A DNA stretch of 64,000 nucleotides from Roseomonas xinghualingensis (lineage in GTDB: Bacteria; Pseudomonadota; Alphaproteobacteria; Acetobacterales; Acetobacteraceae): NCBI RefSeq assembly GCF_025791835.1, contig NZ_JAOXLP010000015.1:1-64000 (forward strand). Direction: 5' to 3'. Positions 62,773-64,000 of the stretch are shown in pieces. Under the pieces are notes generated by a model. That model saw nothing but the letters and a program-made list of their open reading frames with translations. It was not told the origin of the DNA and ran no database searches. A program made the position numbers and the translations under genes. Numbering within the stretch: the first letter of the stretch is position 1; each line of letters begins with the position of its first letter.

Positions 62773-63474
62773 ATGCTTTCGGTCGAGGGGCTGAACACGC
62801 ATTACGGCCGCGCCCATATTCTGCAAGGCATGCAGCTGCGGATCGGCGCGGGCGAGGTGATGGTGCTGCTGGGCCGCAACGGCGCGGGCAAGAGCACCAC
62901 GATGAAGTCGATCATTGGCCTGGTGCGGCCAACCAGCGGGCGGATCTTCTTCGACGGGCAGGATATCGCGGGGGAGGAACCGCACCGGATCGCGCGGCGT
63001 GGCCTCGGCTATGTGCCGGAGGACCGGCGAGTCTTCGCGGATCTGACGGTGATGGAGAATCTCGAAGTCGGGAAGCAGCCCGCACGGGAAGGGATGCGGC
63101 CCTGGACGCCGGAGCGGCTGTTCGAATTATTCCCCAATCTCGGGCGGATGCGGGACCGCCCAGGTGGGCGGATGAGCGGGGGCGAGCAGCAGATGTTGAC
63201 CATCGCTCGCACGCTGATGGGCAATCCCCGGCTGGTCTTGTTGGATGAGCCGAGCGAGGGGCTTGCGCCGGTGATCGTGGAGCAGATGGCGAATGCCATC
63301 CTGGCCTTGAAAGACGAGGGGCTGACCATCCTGCTGGCCGAGCAGAACCTGCATTTCGCCGGTGGCGTGGCCGATAGCGCCACGGTGGTGGAGAAGGGCC
63401 GCGTGGTCTGGTCCGGCAGCATGGCGGTGTTACGCGCGGATGAAGCGGCGCGCACCCAGTATCTGGCCGTGTGA
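62773..63474 (+). CDS. LivF-type ABC transporter ATP-binding protein
   Basis: A 233-residue ATPase: LSVEGLNTHYGRAHILQG, Walker A LLGRNGAGKSTTMKSI, RRGLGYVPEDRRVFADLTV, signature MSGGEQQMLTIARTLM, Walker B LVLLDEPSEGLAPVI and LAEQNLHFA. One base separates the LivG stop from its ATG. Second half of the ATPase heterodimer. Confidence 0.93.
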   Translation: MLSVEGLNTHYGRAHILQGMQLRIGAGEVMVLLGRNGAGKSTTMKSIIGLVRPTSGRIFFDGQDIAGEEPHRIARRGLGYVPEDRRVFADLTVMENLEVGKQPAREGMRPWTPERLFELFPNLGRMRDRPGGRMSGGEQQMLTIARTLMGNPRLVLLDEPSEGLAPVIVEQMANAILALKDEGLTILLAEQNLHFAGGVADSATVVEKGRVVWSGSMAVLRADEAARTQYLAV

Positions 63475-63950
63475 TGCCGGTGCCGCGGGATGTCGCACTG
63501 GAGGTGAATGGGCAGCGGCATAGGCTGCATCTCGACCCCTCTGCGCCGCTGCTGCTGGTGTTGCGGAATGACCTGACGCTGAACGGGCCGAAATACGGCT
63601 GTGGCCTGGGTGAGTGCGGTGCCTGCACCGTGCTGCTGGACGGGAAGGCGGTCCGGTCCTGCGTCCTGCCGGTTTCACGTGCCGAGGGGCGGCGGGTAAC
63701 CACGCTGGAGGGGCTGGGCACGATCGAGGCGCCGCATCCTGTCCAGTCCGCCTTCATCGCCGAGCAGGGGGCGCAATGCGGCTACTGCCTCAACGGCATG
63801 ATCATGACAGTGGCGGCCTTGCTGGATCGGAACCCGAGGCCCACCGAGGCGCAGATCCGCGAGGCACTGGCTTATAATCTTTGCCGTTGTGGCACGCATA
63901 TGGAGATCCTGGCTGCCGTGCGCTGCGCCGTGGCGGAGCGCGCGACGTGA
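63474..63950 (+). CDS. [2Fe-2S] subunit of a nicotinate-dehydrogenase-like (xanthine-oxidase family) enzyme
   Basis: A 158-residue small subunit with two [2Fe-2S] clusters: GPKYGCGLGECGACTVLLDG with a later Cys (RSCVLP), and QCGYCLNGMIMTVAALLDRN with NLCRCGTHMEIL. The proportions and the LRNDLTLNGPKYGCGLGECG start are very like NicA, the small subunit of nicotinate hydroxylase. It would pass electrons from the molybdenum subunit encoded next. The ATG overlaps the LivF stop (TGATG); the GTG three bases earlier is possible. Confidence 0.9.
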   Translation: MPVPRDVALEVNGQRHRLHLDPSAPLLLVLRNDLTLNGPKYGCGLGECGACTVLLDGKAVRSCVLPVSRAEGRRVTTLEGLGTIEAPHPVQSAFIAEQGAQCGYCLNGMIMTVAALLDRNPRPTEAQIREALAYNLCRCGTHMEILAAVRCAVAERAT

Positions 63951-64000
63951 CCCCCCGGGCGCGCCTGGGCCTCTCGCGCCAGGAGGTGCTGCGGCAGGCC
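63947..64000 (+). CDS. Start of the next gene, probably the molybdenum large subunit (cut by the window end)
   Basis: GTG at 63947 overlaps the preceding stop (GTGA) and opens MTPRARLGLSRQEVLRQA before the sequence ends. Only 18 codons are visible. The LSRQEVLRQA start resembles the leader of aldehyde/nicotinate dehydrogenase large subunits, and the small subunit upstream predicts one, but identity rests on context. Confidence 0.5.
   Translation, partial: MTPRARLGLSRQEVLRQA

Overview
The window is high-GC (roughly two thirds G+C by eye) alphaproteobacterial chromosome. The gene orders ispH-thrB-rnhA, rnhB-ccrM and mutY/dciA-dsbA-smc, the CcrM-type methyltransferase and many Bug/Liv-type transporters suggest a Rhodospirillales/Acetobacteraceae (Roseomonas-like) bacterium. 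That placement is inference from gene order and protein style, not from a database match.

Region 1-11,900 is accessory and scarred. It holds the 3' part of an IS110-family transposase, a decayed IS630-family transposase, a broken TniQ-like gene, a frameshifted ImuB C-terminal fragment and the beheaded start of a secreted protein. Between these sit intact genes: a LysR regulator divergent from a DapA-like aldolase/SDR/2-hydroxyacid dehydrogenase operon, a DUF72 protein, a class I fructose-bisphosphate aldolase, a SnoaL-like protein and a lone dTDP-4-dehydrorhamnose 3,5-epimerase. An AT-rich island (about 11,600-11,830) closes the region.

Region 11,925-16,630 carries two MFS transporters, an SDR oxidoreductase and a Bug/TctC solute-binding protein. 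Region 16,842-27,925 is a complete Tad/Flp pilus locus: tadD, tadC, tadB, tadA, tadZ, a small CpaD-like lipoprotein, cpaC, cpaB, tadV and flp on the minus strand, with divergent tadG-tadE-tadE on the plus strand.

Region 27,993-47,546 is largely core: rnhA, thrB, ispH; a tandem glycine riboswitch in front of gcvT-gcvH-gcvP; NUDIX, GNAT, a serine hydrolase and an SDR; rnhB, ccrM; bioY and mutY; dciA, a DsbA-like protein and a large Ala-rich Smc.

Region 47,763-51,941 is the most interesting. A QueD/PTPS-like protein without the catalytic cysteine, GTP cyclohydrolase I (folE), an exported cysteine-free molybdopterin-fold protein resembling PruR, and a two-TM PAS-GGDEF-EAL protein resembling DcpA lie in tandem. 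This looks like a self-contained pterin-synthesis plus pterin-sensing cyclic-di-GMP switch. Agrobacterium PruR-DcpA is the known precedent; the coupling to dedicated pterin-synthesis genes is what stands out here.

Region 51,981-57,666 has kdsD, upp, a UDP-glucuronate 4-epimerase preceded by a perfect 12-bp-stem hairpin, a YeiH-type membrane protein, a LysR regulator and a flavin-reductase-like protein. Region 57,840-64,000 is a probable N-heteroaromatic (nicotinate-type) catabolic operon: a NicX-like ring-cleaving dioxygenase, a Liv-type ABC importer with a fused LivH-LivM permease, and the [2Fe-2S] subunit plus truncated start of the large subunit of a nicotinate-dehydrogenase-like enzyme. 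No tRNA, rRNA or CRISPR array was seen.
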